Below are positions 48,206 through 59,399 of a stretch of 64,000 nucleotides of DNA, piece by piece. Each line of letters starts with the position of its first letter. Position 1 is the first letter of the stretch. This stretch comes from Diphasiastrum complanatum. Lineage: Eukaryota; Streptophyta; Lycopodiopsida; Lycopodiales; Lycopodiaceae. The notes beneath the pieces are model-generated. The model was not told the DNA's origin. It ran no database searches and saw nothing but the letters and a program-made list of their open reading frames with translations. The stretch is taken from NCBI GenBank assembly GCA_029204225.1, contig CM055108.1, positions 12,833,955 to 12,897,954 on the forward strand, read 5' to 3'. Made by a program: the position numbers and the translations under genes.

Positions 48206-48780
48206 TCTACCTCCAAAGACACACCCTTGCCCACCCACACAAAAAAACACAATGTCCTCCACTCAAATGCGGCCCTCTACACTACCGAGGTGCATGAAAT
48301 AGGCAAAGTTTTCAAAATCAGAAAACTGCAGCAGAGGGATAGTTCTGTGTTGACCGATGCAAACTTTATCTCTGCAAATGAGCAGGGTAATAGCCTACTG
48401 CACAAAAGACAGATTTCACAAACCAGATCAGACCAATGCTTCAGCTCACCAAAACAGAATGGCGCAGCCTTAATCTAAATCTACCATAGAAACAGAAACA
48501 GCCACAGTATGTATCAGCTACTGCATGAAATCACATGCTTCAGGTGCCTGCTTAGGAGTTGAGAGATCAGAAGGAGCTTCAAAACTTCGGCAATTGGCAC
48601 AATCGCAGGCAAATGAGAGAAACCCACCTCAAATAGTGAAAGAATCTGAGGTGGGTGAGCTCTGATTTGCAAATCTACGCGCGCTTTTTGAATCTTGGCT
48701 TACATTTTCTCGCTTCCTCCACACAAAATACAAAGAGGACAGTGGGACCCCATACTACATATACACCCAAGAGTCAAGAC
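48206..48780 (-). promoter_or_regulatory. 5' UTR and promoter region of the RhoGDI gene
   Basis: Position only. The sequence just upstream of the ATG is open in frame for about 20 codons without another ATG. No TATA box is obvious; the region around 48620-48720 is mixed in composition. A 5' UTR intron is possible. Confidence 0.35.
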
Positions 48781-49542
48781 TCCCTGTGACTTGAAACTGA
48801 ACTAATAAAATGTATGTACTTGAACTATACCTATATAGCTGGTTTCTTCACAGCTTACTGGTTTTTGCTGGTTCTGAGTACTTGATTGGGTTAGGTAGGA
48901 ACTTGGGTGACCTACAATTAAGACTGGCAAAAAATTTCATCAATTTGTATTGATCTGAATTTGATATGTTTTTTTGTTTGTCCTTGAAACTCAAAATGGA
49001 CTGTCACTGTAGTGTGTGGGACATACATTATGCATGCATGCAATTATGCGTGACCTGTCTTAAATGCATCATGATTCATGCTTCATCATGTTCATAAATT
49101 ATAATCCCATTGTTGAAAATGCCTCACAAATATGAAGTTGAATGCACATTGCACAAATCAAATGTGCTTCCAATGCTCTTTTATTGCAGCTTTGTAATAA
49201 GGGAATGGTCTTAGGTCTTAGGGTAGGCCAAGTGTGAATTCACCAAGTTCATCCTAGGCAATGGGCATTGATACTCCTTGCTAAGAAATAGTTCCTTATG
49301 GATGTCTTTTTTTTCCTCCCATCCATCTTGATTTGGCATCCTATGAAAACTTCAAAACATTTCTTGGCTTCACAAGGCCCTTCTACCCACCCTCTCAATT
49401 CAATGTTGACCGGAATAGCCTACCGGGTCCAAATTGAAATCATCGTTGAGCCTTTAGGAATGGGCATTCAATTTCTAAGGAATGATCCCTAAAAAAAGCT
49501 CAACTAACAATTAATAGAGATGTTTTGCATTTCCATCTACAT
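48781..49542. other. Intergenic, no gene seen
   Basis: AT-rich DNA. The frame at 49298-49492 has no known domain. Confidence 0.45.
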
Positions 49543-49659
49543 CATTTGTTGAGATACACCCAACGGGGTTGGCTCAACTGGTTAGCTTGGCATCCAAAGT
49601 TTCTTTGGTCCCAGGTTCGAGCCTCCCCTTGGAAACCAAGAAGCATTTGTTGAGATACA
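49543..49659 (+). mobile_element. tRNA-derived SINE with perfect 16-bp target duplication
   Basis: The body, 49559-49643 (85 bp), is bracketed by identical CATTTGTTGAGATACA at 49543-49558 and 49644-49659. It contains a pol III A box (TGGCTCAACTGG, about 49569) and B box (GGTTCGAGCC, about 49615). The stretch GGGGTTGG...CCTCCCC at either end resembles a decayed tRNA acceptor pairing. The T arm is degenerate, so it is not a working tRNA gene. The body ends in GGAAACCAAGAAG rather than a long poly(A). A diverged inverted copy lies at 60263-60342. Confidence 0.85.
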
Positions 49660-51497
49660 AATCGTTCCTTAGTTCTCTAATACTTCATTCCATAGTTCTA
49701 CTTTTTATAAATATCTACCGGTAAAATTTGTCAAGTTCATATTAGTTCCAACTTCCATAGTTATGCTAGGTTTATAAAAAGCTCCCAGTAAATTCTGTCA
49801 AATTATTGCTCTATAGGTACCTTAGAAACTTATGAACTTAGGAAGATGAACCAAAACCAAAAGCTTAGGAACAAAACCAAAACTTAGCAACATCAACCAA
49901 AACCAGAACATGAACCATTTTTTATGCACGAACTTACGAACTTAAGAATAGGAATATGACCAAAAATAAATAAAAACAAAATAAAAACATGCATGAACAT
50001 AAGAACTTAAGAATAGGAATATGACCAAAAAATTATTATTTTTATGCACAAAGCTTTTTATAGTATCCCCAAAGACTATTTTTTTATCATTTTCGTGAAA
50101 AGATTTTCACCCTCTATAAACTTACTCTATAATAGGATTTTACGAAGGTTGAAAAACTTAATTAAAAATCAATATTTGTTAACTTAAAAACAATGTCTTA
50201 GGTGCCCTAGGAATGACACAAATGGGAGTCTAGGAACGATACCTTAGGTGCCTAAGAATGAGTGGTGGGGAAGAGCAAGATGCTCATTCTGTAATGCCAA
50301 GTGCTCAATTTTTTGTAATATTCCGAGGGCACTTCCAAACACAAAAGATTCATGTAAAATTAGAAGCAAATTTATTCGTGAGCCTTCCCACAACAACTTT
50401 CATGTAAATAGTCGCTCAAAATATTGACACATAGCACATGAAATTTTGACAAAATGTGCATGCAACCAATGACAGGACTACCACATGGCACATGCACATT
50501 GACAATAATTAGCATGCGCCATGTCGCAGCCTATTATTGGCTGCCCACATACACATTCCACCTACAAAAAAACACAAACGCCCATTATGCGGACACCGCA
50601 ACAATAAATAGATAAATAAAGGAATTCATATAAAAAACCAAAAAAAAAAAATCAAAAAAACTTCTCCCCCACAAAATCTTCTCTTTGCTATTGAATTGGG
50701 GCAAATGGCATTACTTATCTCTTGTTTTTGCATGTATCATGTGAGAGCCCTTCCACCCTAAAAAGAACTCACATGAATAATGTGAATGGCATTTTCTAAA
50801 CTTAGAACCCTTGAATTTTGTAGGAAAGGATTGGATTAGAATCCTTGCCAAATTAAAGTAGTCAATCAAAGACAAGGGGCCGCTTCCCCGAGAATAAAAA
50901 TGTGTTGTTTATACTCTCATATTATGTTCAATAGAGAGGAAGAGATTATGCTAAATTGTGATTATAACATCCTTGCATCATTCTTCCTTTCACTCTCACC
51001 TTTGTTATGCTTCCTACTTGTTGATGTTTGTCTTTTCTTGCTTTGGTCATTTCTAAGAGAGGAGAGGAAGGCGAACATGCAAGAGGCCTCCCTCAATCAA
51101 TCTGGCTTGTGGTTTAACTAGGGCTAGTTAATTAGATGTGGTTTATTGAATTAGTGGTTAGATAGCCACTTGATTTACTAACTATAGCAAGCATTTCCAT
51201 TTATCCCTTAGGAATGCCAACCCCGCGTGACAGGCGAGCCAAGGGCGAGGACTTGGAAGAAGGTAGTCCTAGGCAACAACAATCTTGGTACCAATGTCAG
51301 AGACTACCATTTTTCTTCTATGTTTAACATTTCTTTTTGGCATTAGTTGTGGTTAATTACATTTAGAGCATCATTGTATTTGCATAGCATTATGATTGCA
51401 TTGTGTTTGGTGGAATAGTGTTAGGATGGCGGGATGTGAGTGCTTAATTGTGCTTTTCTATTGTAAACTATGTGGAAGGATAAACAAGGGTAGGGTG
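49660..51497. other. Intergenic, no gene seen
   Basis: AT-rich DNA with simple runs near 49860-50170 (repeated AACCAAAA, AACTTAAGAATAGGAATATGACCAAAA words at 49930 and 50005). A 73-codon hydrophobic frame at 50900-51121 is unsupported. The young copia element inserted at 51498. Confidence 0.45.
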
Positions 51498-51502
51498 TTA
51501 TG

Positions 51503-52152
51503 TGTGAAAGATTCAACTAGTTTCATCACATTTTGCAATATTTCCATATTTGGCATATTGAGGCCAAAACTTGTTTTAGACTTAGAGGTTGACTTTTCAA
51601 AGTTCATTAGTCTAAATTTCATTTGAATAAACACTTTTTGAAAGTGTGGGAAAGATAGAATGCGAGTTTGAGTAGATTCAATTCGAATAAGTTGGGTACA
51701 TTGAATCTAGACCCAAAATTGGTAGGGTTAGCATTTTGGTGGGAAAGCCAAGTGGCCAAATAGGGTTTGGACCTGCTATAAAAGGATGTAACTCGTGGAG
51801 AGAGTCATCTTCTCTCTTCTCTATCTCATTTCATGCTTATACATGGTTCTCTTGGGTTCTACTATCCGTTGGTGCACTATCTTGGTGATTGCTTGCAATT
51901 CTATGTGTAGAATGATCTATATTTGCTATTTTTGGATCCACACATGTGAAATACAGTAGCTTGCTGGTTTTGTACGGAAAGCAACAGTACATAATCATTT
52001 CATTCAAGTTTGATCAAGTTCTATTAGTGTTTGCATCTCAAATTGTGTGTAGATGCTGATTTTTCTACATTGGTGAAATTGGTAGCGTATTTCTCTTTCT
52101 AACCAAAGATCATTCAAGTAGATTGGATCTTAAGGATCTGAAATCTTTCACA
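51503..52152 (+). repeat. 5' LTR of the copia element
   Basis: TG...CA ends with 10-bp inverted termini. A TATA box (TATAAAAGG) lies at 51777-51785, giving a likely U3/R border about 30 bases later. The end abuts the PBS without spacer. Confidence 0.95.
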
Positions 52153-52164
52153 TGGTATCAGAGC
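52153..52164 (+). promoter_or_regulatory. Primer-binding site (initiator tRNA-Met)
   Basis: TGGTATCAGAGC directly after the 5' LTR. Confidence 0.95.
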
Positions 52165-52752
52165 TTGTGTTTCAGGTTATGAAGGAGGAAATCAGATCTA
52201 TCAATGATTTGGTGAAGATATCAAGTCTAGAGCATGCTAGAGAGGATTCTACACCAAAATCGGATTTTTTGCTTTTGTAGATTGGATCTTTTGTAGATCA
52301 AAACACTAAATAGGTCAATATACTTGTTCAATTCCGATTTTTGAATTCACATGCTGGATTTGGGCGATTTTTGGATCATTGGTTCAGCCTAAGTGGTGGC
52401 TTATAGATTGCATATCAAATTTTCAACATTTGCATGTAGATTTGGAATAGTCAATTTTTTGTGATTTTGTCAAAACCCTAATTTTGATTGGATCTCTAGA
52501 TAGTGAGGTTGCTGGACTTCATTTGAGTGTGTTTCAATCTTAGGAAGTGGCAAAAGTCATTAGATTGAGGATAGATCATAGGTTGATCAAGATTCCATGA
52601 TTCTATGTGCTGATTTGCTTGGATAAGTGCTAGAAGAGAATTTGTGAGATAGTTTCAAATCTTGGTGATTTCTTTTGAAAGCATTTGTTGTTGTTCAAAG
52701 GAGTCCTTTGTGCATTGAAACAGGTTGAAAGAGAAGATCAGGTCATTGCTAC

Positions 52753-53601
52753 ATGGCAACCTCAATTGGAGTCATGTTGGAAGCCAATGATAGGCTTACC
52801 TCAAGTAACTATTCATTATGGAAAGTGAGGATGGAGTCACTTCTTGAGATGAATGATGTTTTGGATATTGTTGTAGGTTTGGAGGAGAGACCAGCAACAC
52901 AACAAGATCAATTGAGGTATGACAAGAGGGCCAAGAAGGCTCTACACATGATAAAGATGAATGTTACCAATGAACTTCTCAAGGAAGTTGGTAAGTACAC
53001 ATCATCTTTGGAAGCTTGGAATTCATTGAAGAAGCTTTATGAATCCAGGTCTACTTCTAGAGTGTTGACTCTAAGAAGGCAAATCTTTTCTTGTTTGCAA
53101 AAGAATGAAGAAAGTCCAAGTACTTTTGTTTTGATAATGAAAGCATTGAATGATGAGTTAGCTTGCATAGATGAAAGCATTAAGGAAGGAGAGCTTATTC
53201 AAGTGATTCTTAATGGCTTGTTGGATGCTCATGCTAACATTGTGCAAAGTATTGCTATTCAAAAGACTTTGCCAAGTTTGATGGATCTTCAAGAGATCTT
53301 GATCAATGAGGAATATAGGCTTCAAGCAAGAGGTGGATCTACATCGACACTTCAAGAGGATGCTATGTTCACAAAGGGCAAATTCAAAGCAAGTGGTCTA
53401 AAGGGCAAGATCAAGTGGATGCTTCTTCAAGTGGCAAAAAGAAGGATAGATCAAAGCTCAAGTGCTTCTATTGTGGCATCAAATGACACTTTGCAAGTGA
53501 GTGCTACAAGAAGAAGAGAGATCAAGGAGACAAGCAAGGTAATCTTACTCTTGATGAGGATGGTTTGGATGTGCAAGATGCAAATGATGATGCTTTTGTG
53601 A
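52753..53601 (+). pseudogene. Copia gag (frame shifted near 53400)
   Basis: ATG at 52753 (MATSIGVMLEANDRLTSSNY), about 600 bases after the PBS. The capsid includes NYSLWKVRMESLLE, AWNSLKKLYESRS and FVLIMKALNDELACID. The true gag frame leaves this ORF at about 53400: in the neighbouring frame DQVDASSSGKKKDRS continues to the zinc knuckle CFYCGIK*HFASEC near 53465-53505. There the Gly before His is a TGA stop (one base from GGA). The last part of the frame after 53400 is therefore out of register. Confidence 0.9.
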
Positions 53602-55224
53602 TGTCTTCATGTATGCTTGCTAATGATGGAGATCTAGATCCCTGGTGGATTGATAGTGGAGCAAGTTCACACATGACCTTTCACAAAGAGTACTTCACTT
53701 CTTTGTTGGCATATGGAGATGACAAGAGGGTGATCTACACGGCCAATGATGGTGAGTGTGCAATCAAAGGGATTGGCACAATTCCTATTTCTCTCTCTAC
53801 AAATAGGAATGTTCATTAGGAGGATGTCTTGTTTATTCCATCTATTACCAAGAATTTGCTTAGTGTGAGTCAAATGCTAAGTAAGGGCCTCAAGGTGGAG
53901 TTTGATGGAGATGCTTGTTTGATCAAAAGGAAGGATGTCTTGATTGGAAAAGGTAAAAGGCAAGGGAAGTTGCTCAAACTTGATGCTTGTGTTATTGCTA
54001 ACCAAGTTGGATGTGTTGCAATGGAGCAAATTTCTATTCAAGAGGTTTGGCACAAAAGGATGGGACACCTCAACTTCAAGTCATTGGAGGTAATGGCAAG
54101 GAAGAAGGTTGTGATTGGTCTTCCAAGTTCCTTAAGTAATGACAAGCATGTTTGTGAGTCTTTTGCTTTGTCTAAGTCACATAGACTACCTTATACTAGA
54201 TCTATTTCTAGATCTACAAAGCCTTTTCAACTTGTACATTCGGATATTCATGGATTTACTACAATTAGCAATAGTGGAGCTAAGATGTATGTAACATTCA
54301 TTGATGATTTTAGTAGATTTTGTTGGATCTATCTACTAAAGAGCAAGGATGAAGTGTATGATGTCTTTGTCAAGTTCAAGAATGCAAGGGAGAACCAATT
54401 CTCCACAAAGATCAAGTGCTTGAGAGGTGACAATGGTGGTGAGTACATATCTAACAAGTTCAAGGCCTTTTGTGATGAGCATGGGATCAAGAGGGAGTAT
54501 ACAACATCAAGAACCCCACAACAAAATGGAGTGGCTGAAAGGAAGAATAGAACTTTATGTGAAAGTGCTAAAGCTATGAGGTTAAGTGCTATTCTTGACA
54601 AACCATTTTGGGATCAAGCTTTGTTGTGTGCCAATTTCTTGTGCAATAGGTGGCCGAGTGCTATTTTGGATGGAAGGACACCTTTTGAGATGCTATTCAA
54701 GAGGAGGCCGAGTGTCAACTTTCTAAGAACCTTTGGATGCACATGCTATGTCAACATTACTCTTGATGATAGGACCAAGGAGTATCCATCTTCAAGAAGA
54801 GGTATTTTTGTTGGATATAGTGAGGTGAGTAAAGCCTACAAGGTTTACATTCCTTCTACTAACAAAGTGATTGTTGGTAGAGATGTCATTTTTTATGAGG
54901 GAAACATTCCAAAGGTGTCTTCAAGCATGATTGATGGTAAAGTAGATGGTTCTAACATTCTTGATGTTGATGAGAAGGATTCTACTTTGGATGGTGGTGA
55001 TGATGGACCTTCATCAAGTCAAAAGCCAAGGAGAACATCAAGAGAAAGACAAGTACCTTCAAGGCTCACATATGATCAAAAGGGTAAGCAAGTAGTTTCT
55101 GGAAATTATGTTGCTTTCCTAACCTCTTTGGATGAGCCTACAAGTGTAGATCAAGCAAGGAAAGAAGAGGAGTGGATCCAAGCAATGGATCTTGAGTATC
55201 GATCTCTTATGAAGAGTGGAACAT
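53565..55224 (+). pseudogene. Copia protease and integrase
   Basis: The frame shows protease WWIDSGASSHMTF near 53643-53680, with the catalytic DSGA, then one TAG stop at 53817-53819 inside NVH*EDVLFIP, then LSVSQMLSKGLKVEF. The pre-integrase domain is VWHKRMGHLNFKSLEV near 54045. The zinc finger is damaged: the usual CESCALGK reads CESFALSK. The integrase core follows with HSDIHGF near 54238, FIDDFSRFCWIYLLKSKDE, LRGDNGGEYIS near 54420 (usual RSDNGGE) and TPQQNGVAERKNRT near 54515, so D-D-E positions are recognisable. The integrase end is FLRTFGCTCYVNI. It then reaches EEEWIQAMDLEYRSLMK, the standard RT entrance, at about 55165-55215. The frame then continues open into unrelated sequence. 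Confidence 0.9.
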
Positions 55225-56291
55225 CTTTTGGAGGATCTTCTTGTGTACATGGAGCTATGCAAGTGGATGGATGTTATCTTGCTGTAAAATCAAGTAATGG
55301 ATCTGGAAAACAAATTTTGTTCAATTACTTTGATGGTCAAGTTGAAGATCAAGAGGTTGATCTCAAAGCGCTTCAAGTAGTCAAAAGGGAAGGTGACAAT
55401 TTGGAGCTAGTCAAGAGCATCAAAGGAGAGGTAATTGGCAAAGGTGTTATGGATCTATTTTTGCAGCATATTGAAGACTCAACTAAGGACAAAGGAGCAG
55501 CAAGGAAGTGTTTTTCAAGTTTACTTTACTTGTTCTATCTCATGTTTGAGCAATTTCATGTGGATGTGTGCAAATTGTCAAGATATGGTAAAACTAGCTA
55601 CATTGGTGAGCATTGTTTTGATGTTGGATTTGTACTAGCATTCTTGGCTGATTTTGCTGATGGAAATGAAGCTATTGGAGGTTCATTATGTCACTCATCC
55701 ATGGCTAAGTTCTCAAGTGTTGAGCTACTTGGTGCCAATACTTGGAGATTGTCAATTTTTGGTGAATTCATGGTCATTTTCTTGTGTCAAGTAGATCTTG
55801 AAGATGGACTAGTGCAAACTACTTGGTTTATGGAGTCATGTGGTGCTGGATTTGCATCATTTATGTACTCACCTACTCATGGATCTCCAAGGTTTGATGG
55901 TTTCTTGTGGCAAGATGAAGATGGAGGCTCATTCATGGAGTATCATGGTGGATACAAGGCAACAAAGGACAAACGAGGAGGAGACATGCAAGCAAAAGTT
56001 GATCACTCACATTTATTGTTTGTTTGCTGTATTTTTCCAGAGAGTTCAGAGTTGGAAGCATGGTGGAATCATTTCACTTACATTCTATTTGATTCTTCAT
56101 GTTCTAGTCACATTTTTACATGTAAAATTGATGTAAGAAATAGTGAAGCATCCCAAGTGGACACTATTCTCTATATCAATTATGGTTGTTTCTATTTTGC
56201 GCATTACATGATCATTGAAAGGAGATCTATTCTTAGGAAGAAGATCATTCTTATGATGGATCAAAGTTCTATTGGCAAAAACTATGCTAGG
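55225..56291 (+). other. Unknown open insert replacing copia reverse transcriptase
   Basis: Between RT entrance (YRSLMK) and the start of the RNase H part (HWKLGKRVLRYI, from 56294), about 1,067 bases have no RT similarity: the TAFL, SLYGLKQ and YVDD blocks are absent. In the pol frame it stays open for about 355 codons to a stop at 56304-56306, while other frames are cut by stops. The predicted peptide has repeated Cys, several hydrophobic stretches (for example LLYLFYLMFEQF and FGEFMVIFLCQV) and acidic patches (GSPRFDGFLWQDEDGG). I recognise no domain. Codon choice (GAT, CAA, TTG, GTT rich) resembles the rest of pol. It may be a captured coding sequence or a spacer from another element. Confidence 0.75.
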
Positions 56292-56293
56292 AG

Positions 56294-56878
56294 CATTGGA
56301 AGCTAGGAAAGCGAGTTTTGAGGTACATCATTGGAACTCGAGATTTTGGCATATTGTATGAGGGATCATCACCTAATCTTTTTGGATTTTCAGATTTCGA
56401 CTATGCTGGAGATATAATGGATAGGAAATCCATTAGTTCTTATTGTATTTTCATAGGTGATGGAGCTATATCATGGATGTCAAAGAAACAAGCCACTATC
56501 TCATTGTCATCTAGTGAGGCCGAGTACAAAGCTCTTACACATTGCACAAAGGAGATGGTATGGATCAAGAGGATGATCAAGGATCTTCACTTGCTGGATT
56601 TTTCAGAGAGCCCAATCATCTTTTGTGACAATCAATCAGCCCAAAGAATGGCATTCAATCCTATCTTTCATGCTAGGAGCAAGCATATTGAGATACAATA
56701 TCATTTTGTGAGGGAGCGAGTCATTGCAAAGGAGGTGGAGCTTCAACATGTGTCTTCAAGGGAATGTGTAGCTGATATATTCACCAAAGCATTGGGAAAA
56801 GACTTGTTCATGAAGCATAGGACTTCACTTGGAGTATTATCAAAGTCTATGCTAAAACTAGTTGAAGAGGAAGTGTGA
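56294..56878 (+). pseudogene. Copia RNase H
   Basis: Resumes as HWKLGKRVLRYIIGTRDFG (in a different frame from the insert), then FSDFDYAGDIMDRKSIS, then SWMSKKQATISLSSSEAEYK, IIFCDNQSAQRMAFNP, ARSKHIEIQYHFVRE and CVADIFTKALGKD. It ends LVEEEV at the stop 56876-56878. The catalytic Asp/Glu positions (SDFD, SEAEY, DNQSA) are present. The domain itself is open from 56318 and could be translated only with an upstream frame change. The stop lies inside the first bases of the 3' LTR. Confidence 0.92.
56861..56873 (+). promoter_or_regulatory. Polypurine tract
   Basis: GAAGAGGAAG run directly before the 3' LTR, primer for second-strand synthesis. It overlaps the end of the RNase H frame. Confidence 0.85.
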
Positions 56879-57524
56879 AAGATTCAATTAGTTTCATCAC
56901 ATTTTGCAATATTTCCATATTTGGCATATTGAAACCAAAACTTGTTTTAGACTTAGAGGTTGACTTTTCAAAGTTCATTAGTCTAAATTTCATTTGAATA
57001 AACACTTTTTGAAAGTGTGGGAAAGATAGAATGTGAGTTTGAGTAGATTCAATTTGAATAAGTTGGGTACATTGAATCTAGACCCAAAATTGGTAGGGAT
57101 TAGCATTTTGGTGGGAAAGCCAAGTGGCCAAATAGGGTTTGGACCTGCTATAAAAGGATGTAACTCGTGGAGAGAGTCATCTTCTCTCTTCTCTATCTCA
57201 TTTCATGCTTATACATGGTTCTCTTGGGTTCTACTATCCATTGGTGCACTATCTTGGTGATTGCTTGCAATTCTATGTGTAGAATGATCTATATTTGCTA
57301 TTTTTGGATCCACACGTGTGAAATACAGTAGCTTGCTGGTTTTGTACGGACAGCAACAGTACATAATCATTTCATTCAAGTTTGATCAAGTTCTATTAGT
57401 GTTTGCATCTCAAATTGTGTGTAGATGCTGATTTTTCTACATTGGTGAAATTGGTAGTGTATTTCTCTTTCTAACCAAAGATCATTCAAGTAGATTGGAT
57501 CTTAAGGATCTGAAATCTTTCACA
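56874..57524 (+). repeat. 3' LTR of the copia element
   Basis: 651 bp with the same ends as the 5' LTR; TATAAAAG at 57149-57156. Several of the differences from the 5' LTR are C-to-T/G-to-A at CpG sites, the usual sign of methylation. Confidence 0.95.
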
Positions 57525-57529
57525 TTATG

Positions 57530-58298
<769 letters not shown>

Positions 58299-58436
58299 CA
58301 GCTCTCCCCTTGTCTATCTCTCTCTCTCACACACACTCCCTCCCTGAATCTTCTCGTGTGCAGCACTCCCTCTCACACTCTTCTCGTGAGGTGAGTGTAG
58401 TGAGTGCTCACTGAGCATCTCGGGTTTAATGTATAT

Positions 58437-58584
58437 GATTTTTCGTATTGTAGATGTTTATGCTGGTAAATGACGCTCGCAAAAATAAGTCTTGAATCTT
58501 GAAAGTCCAAGATTTTTCGTATTGTAGATGTTTATGCTGGTAAATGACGCTCGCAAAAATAAGTCTTGAATCTTGAAAGTCCAA
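58437..58584. repeat. Perfect 74-bp tandem duplication
   Basis: GATTTTTCGTATTGTAGATG...GAAAGTCCAA occupies 58437-58510 and is repeated without a change at 58511-58584. The perfect identity implies a very recent duplication. Confidence 0.95.
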
Positions 58585-58929
58585 GGCTTGGATCGATCGT
58601 CAGCGTCTTTTCCTTGGTAATAATTCCTGCTTTTGCTTTTGGATTTTACCTGCGAAATTCTTCTTGTGGAGAAGAGGCTTCTTTATCTAGAACTTGGAGT
58701 GAGTTTCCACTATTAAGCAATGGCATTTCAGGACATGAACGGTCGAGATATTTCTTCTCGACGATTTCAGATCCATTGCCTTCAGCATTTTATTTGTGTA
58801 TTGAATGGCCATTTATTCTTACCTTTGCTTTTTATGCCGATCTGGATCGTTTCATCTCAACTTCTGCTCCAACTATTGATCTGCGGCCTTGCTTTTCATC
58901 AAGATCATGGCCGACGTTAACACTTAATT

Positions 58930-59391
58930 GAGAGGCATCTACTTCTCTACATGGATTGTGAAAAAAGTGTGAGAGCTATTGCTCAGCATGCTGATGTGAA
59001 TCCCATTGTTACTCGCACAGATGCGATTTGTTTTCTCAGAGCGTCCTTGGTTCTACAAACTATTTTTTGTTTTTGAATTGTGTTTTGAACATGTTGACTC
59101 CTGTCCTTCTGTAAATTAGTTCTTGATGGATTTAATAAGATCTTCAAGTTGGATGGGGCGATTCTACAGTTTGGAATGGTCTACTTAAGGAGAATAGACA
59201 ATTTTTTTTCGCTTATGAAAGACACCGAGCGAATAGAGATGATCTCTAATTTTCTAGTCAAGCTTTTATTGCTGCAAGGGCTAAGTTGCATTGTCGAAAG
59301 CAAAGAAACGAAAATTCAATATCGTCAAATCCTCCTAACTGCCTGTGATCTAATCATCAAGCATCATGATAGGTACGCAGTTGACAGATAA
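58930..59391 (+). other. Exon-like open stretch of unknown origin
   Basis: From the AG at about 59119 one plus frame is open to 59391 (VLDGFNKIFKLDGAILQFG, then TERIEMISNFLVKLLLLQGL, then IQYRQILLTACDLIIKHHD). A consensus-like donor TAG|GTACGC follows near 59372. A second open piece upstream (about 58950-59060) reads MDCEKSVRAIAQHADVNPIV and then TRTDAICFLRASLVLQT. The amphipathic helix-like wording is unlike the retroelements around it. I do not recognise the protein; it could be exons of an unrecognised or dead gene. The TC-rich region upstream could be its promoter or 5' UTR. Confidence 0.35.
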
Positions 59392-59399
59392 GTGGCTTG

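Larger units (their letters stand above)
51503..57524 (+). mobile_element. Complete Ty1/copia element of 6,022 bp with RT replaced by foreign sequence
   Basis: Direct LTRs 51503-52152 (650 bp) and 56874-57524 (651 bp) begin TGTGAAAGAT and end ATCTTTCACA. By my reading they differ at about nine positions and one single-base indel. The target duplication TTATG is perfect (51498-51502, 57525-57529). The PBS and PPT are in place. The interior order is gag, zinc knuckle, protease, integrase, then about 1.07 kb of unrelated sequence, then RNase H. Fresh LTRs and an exact TSD show recent transposition. The missing RT means it must have been copied by a related element, or the substitution happened at or after insertion. 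Confidence 0.95.

Noticed and set aside
49559-49643. A functional tRNA gene
   Set aside because: A and B boxes are present, but the T arm and acceptor pairing are degenerate, and a 16-bp target duplication flanks the unit, so a SINE explains it better.
50900-51121. 73-codon hydrophobic frame as a small membrane protein
   Set aside because: No family similarity, no context support, and AT-rich DNA readily gives such Leu/Phe-rich frames.
53817-53819. TAG as a programmed readthrough codon between protease and integrase
   Set aside because: Copia elements normally translate through this point in one frame. Other breaks exist in the same copy, so damage is simpler.
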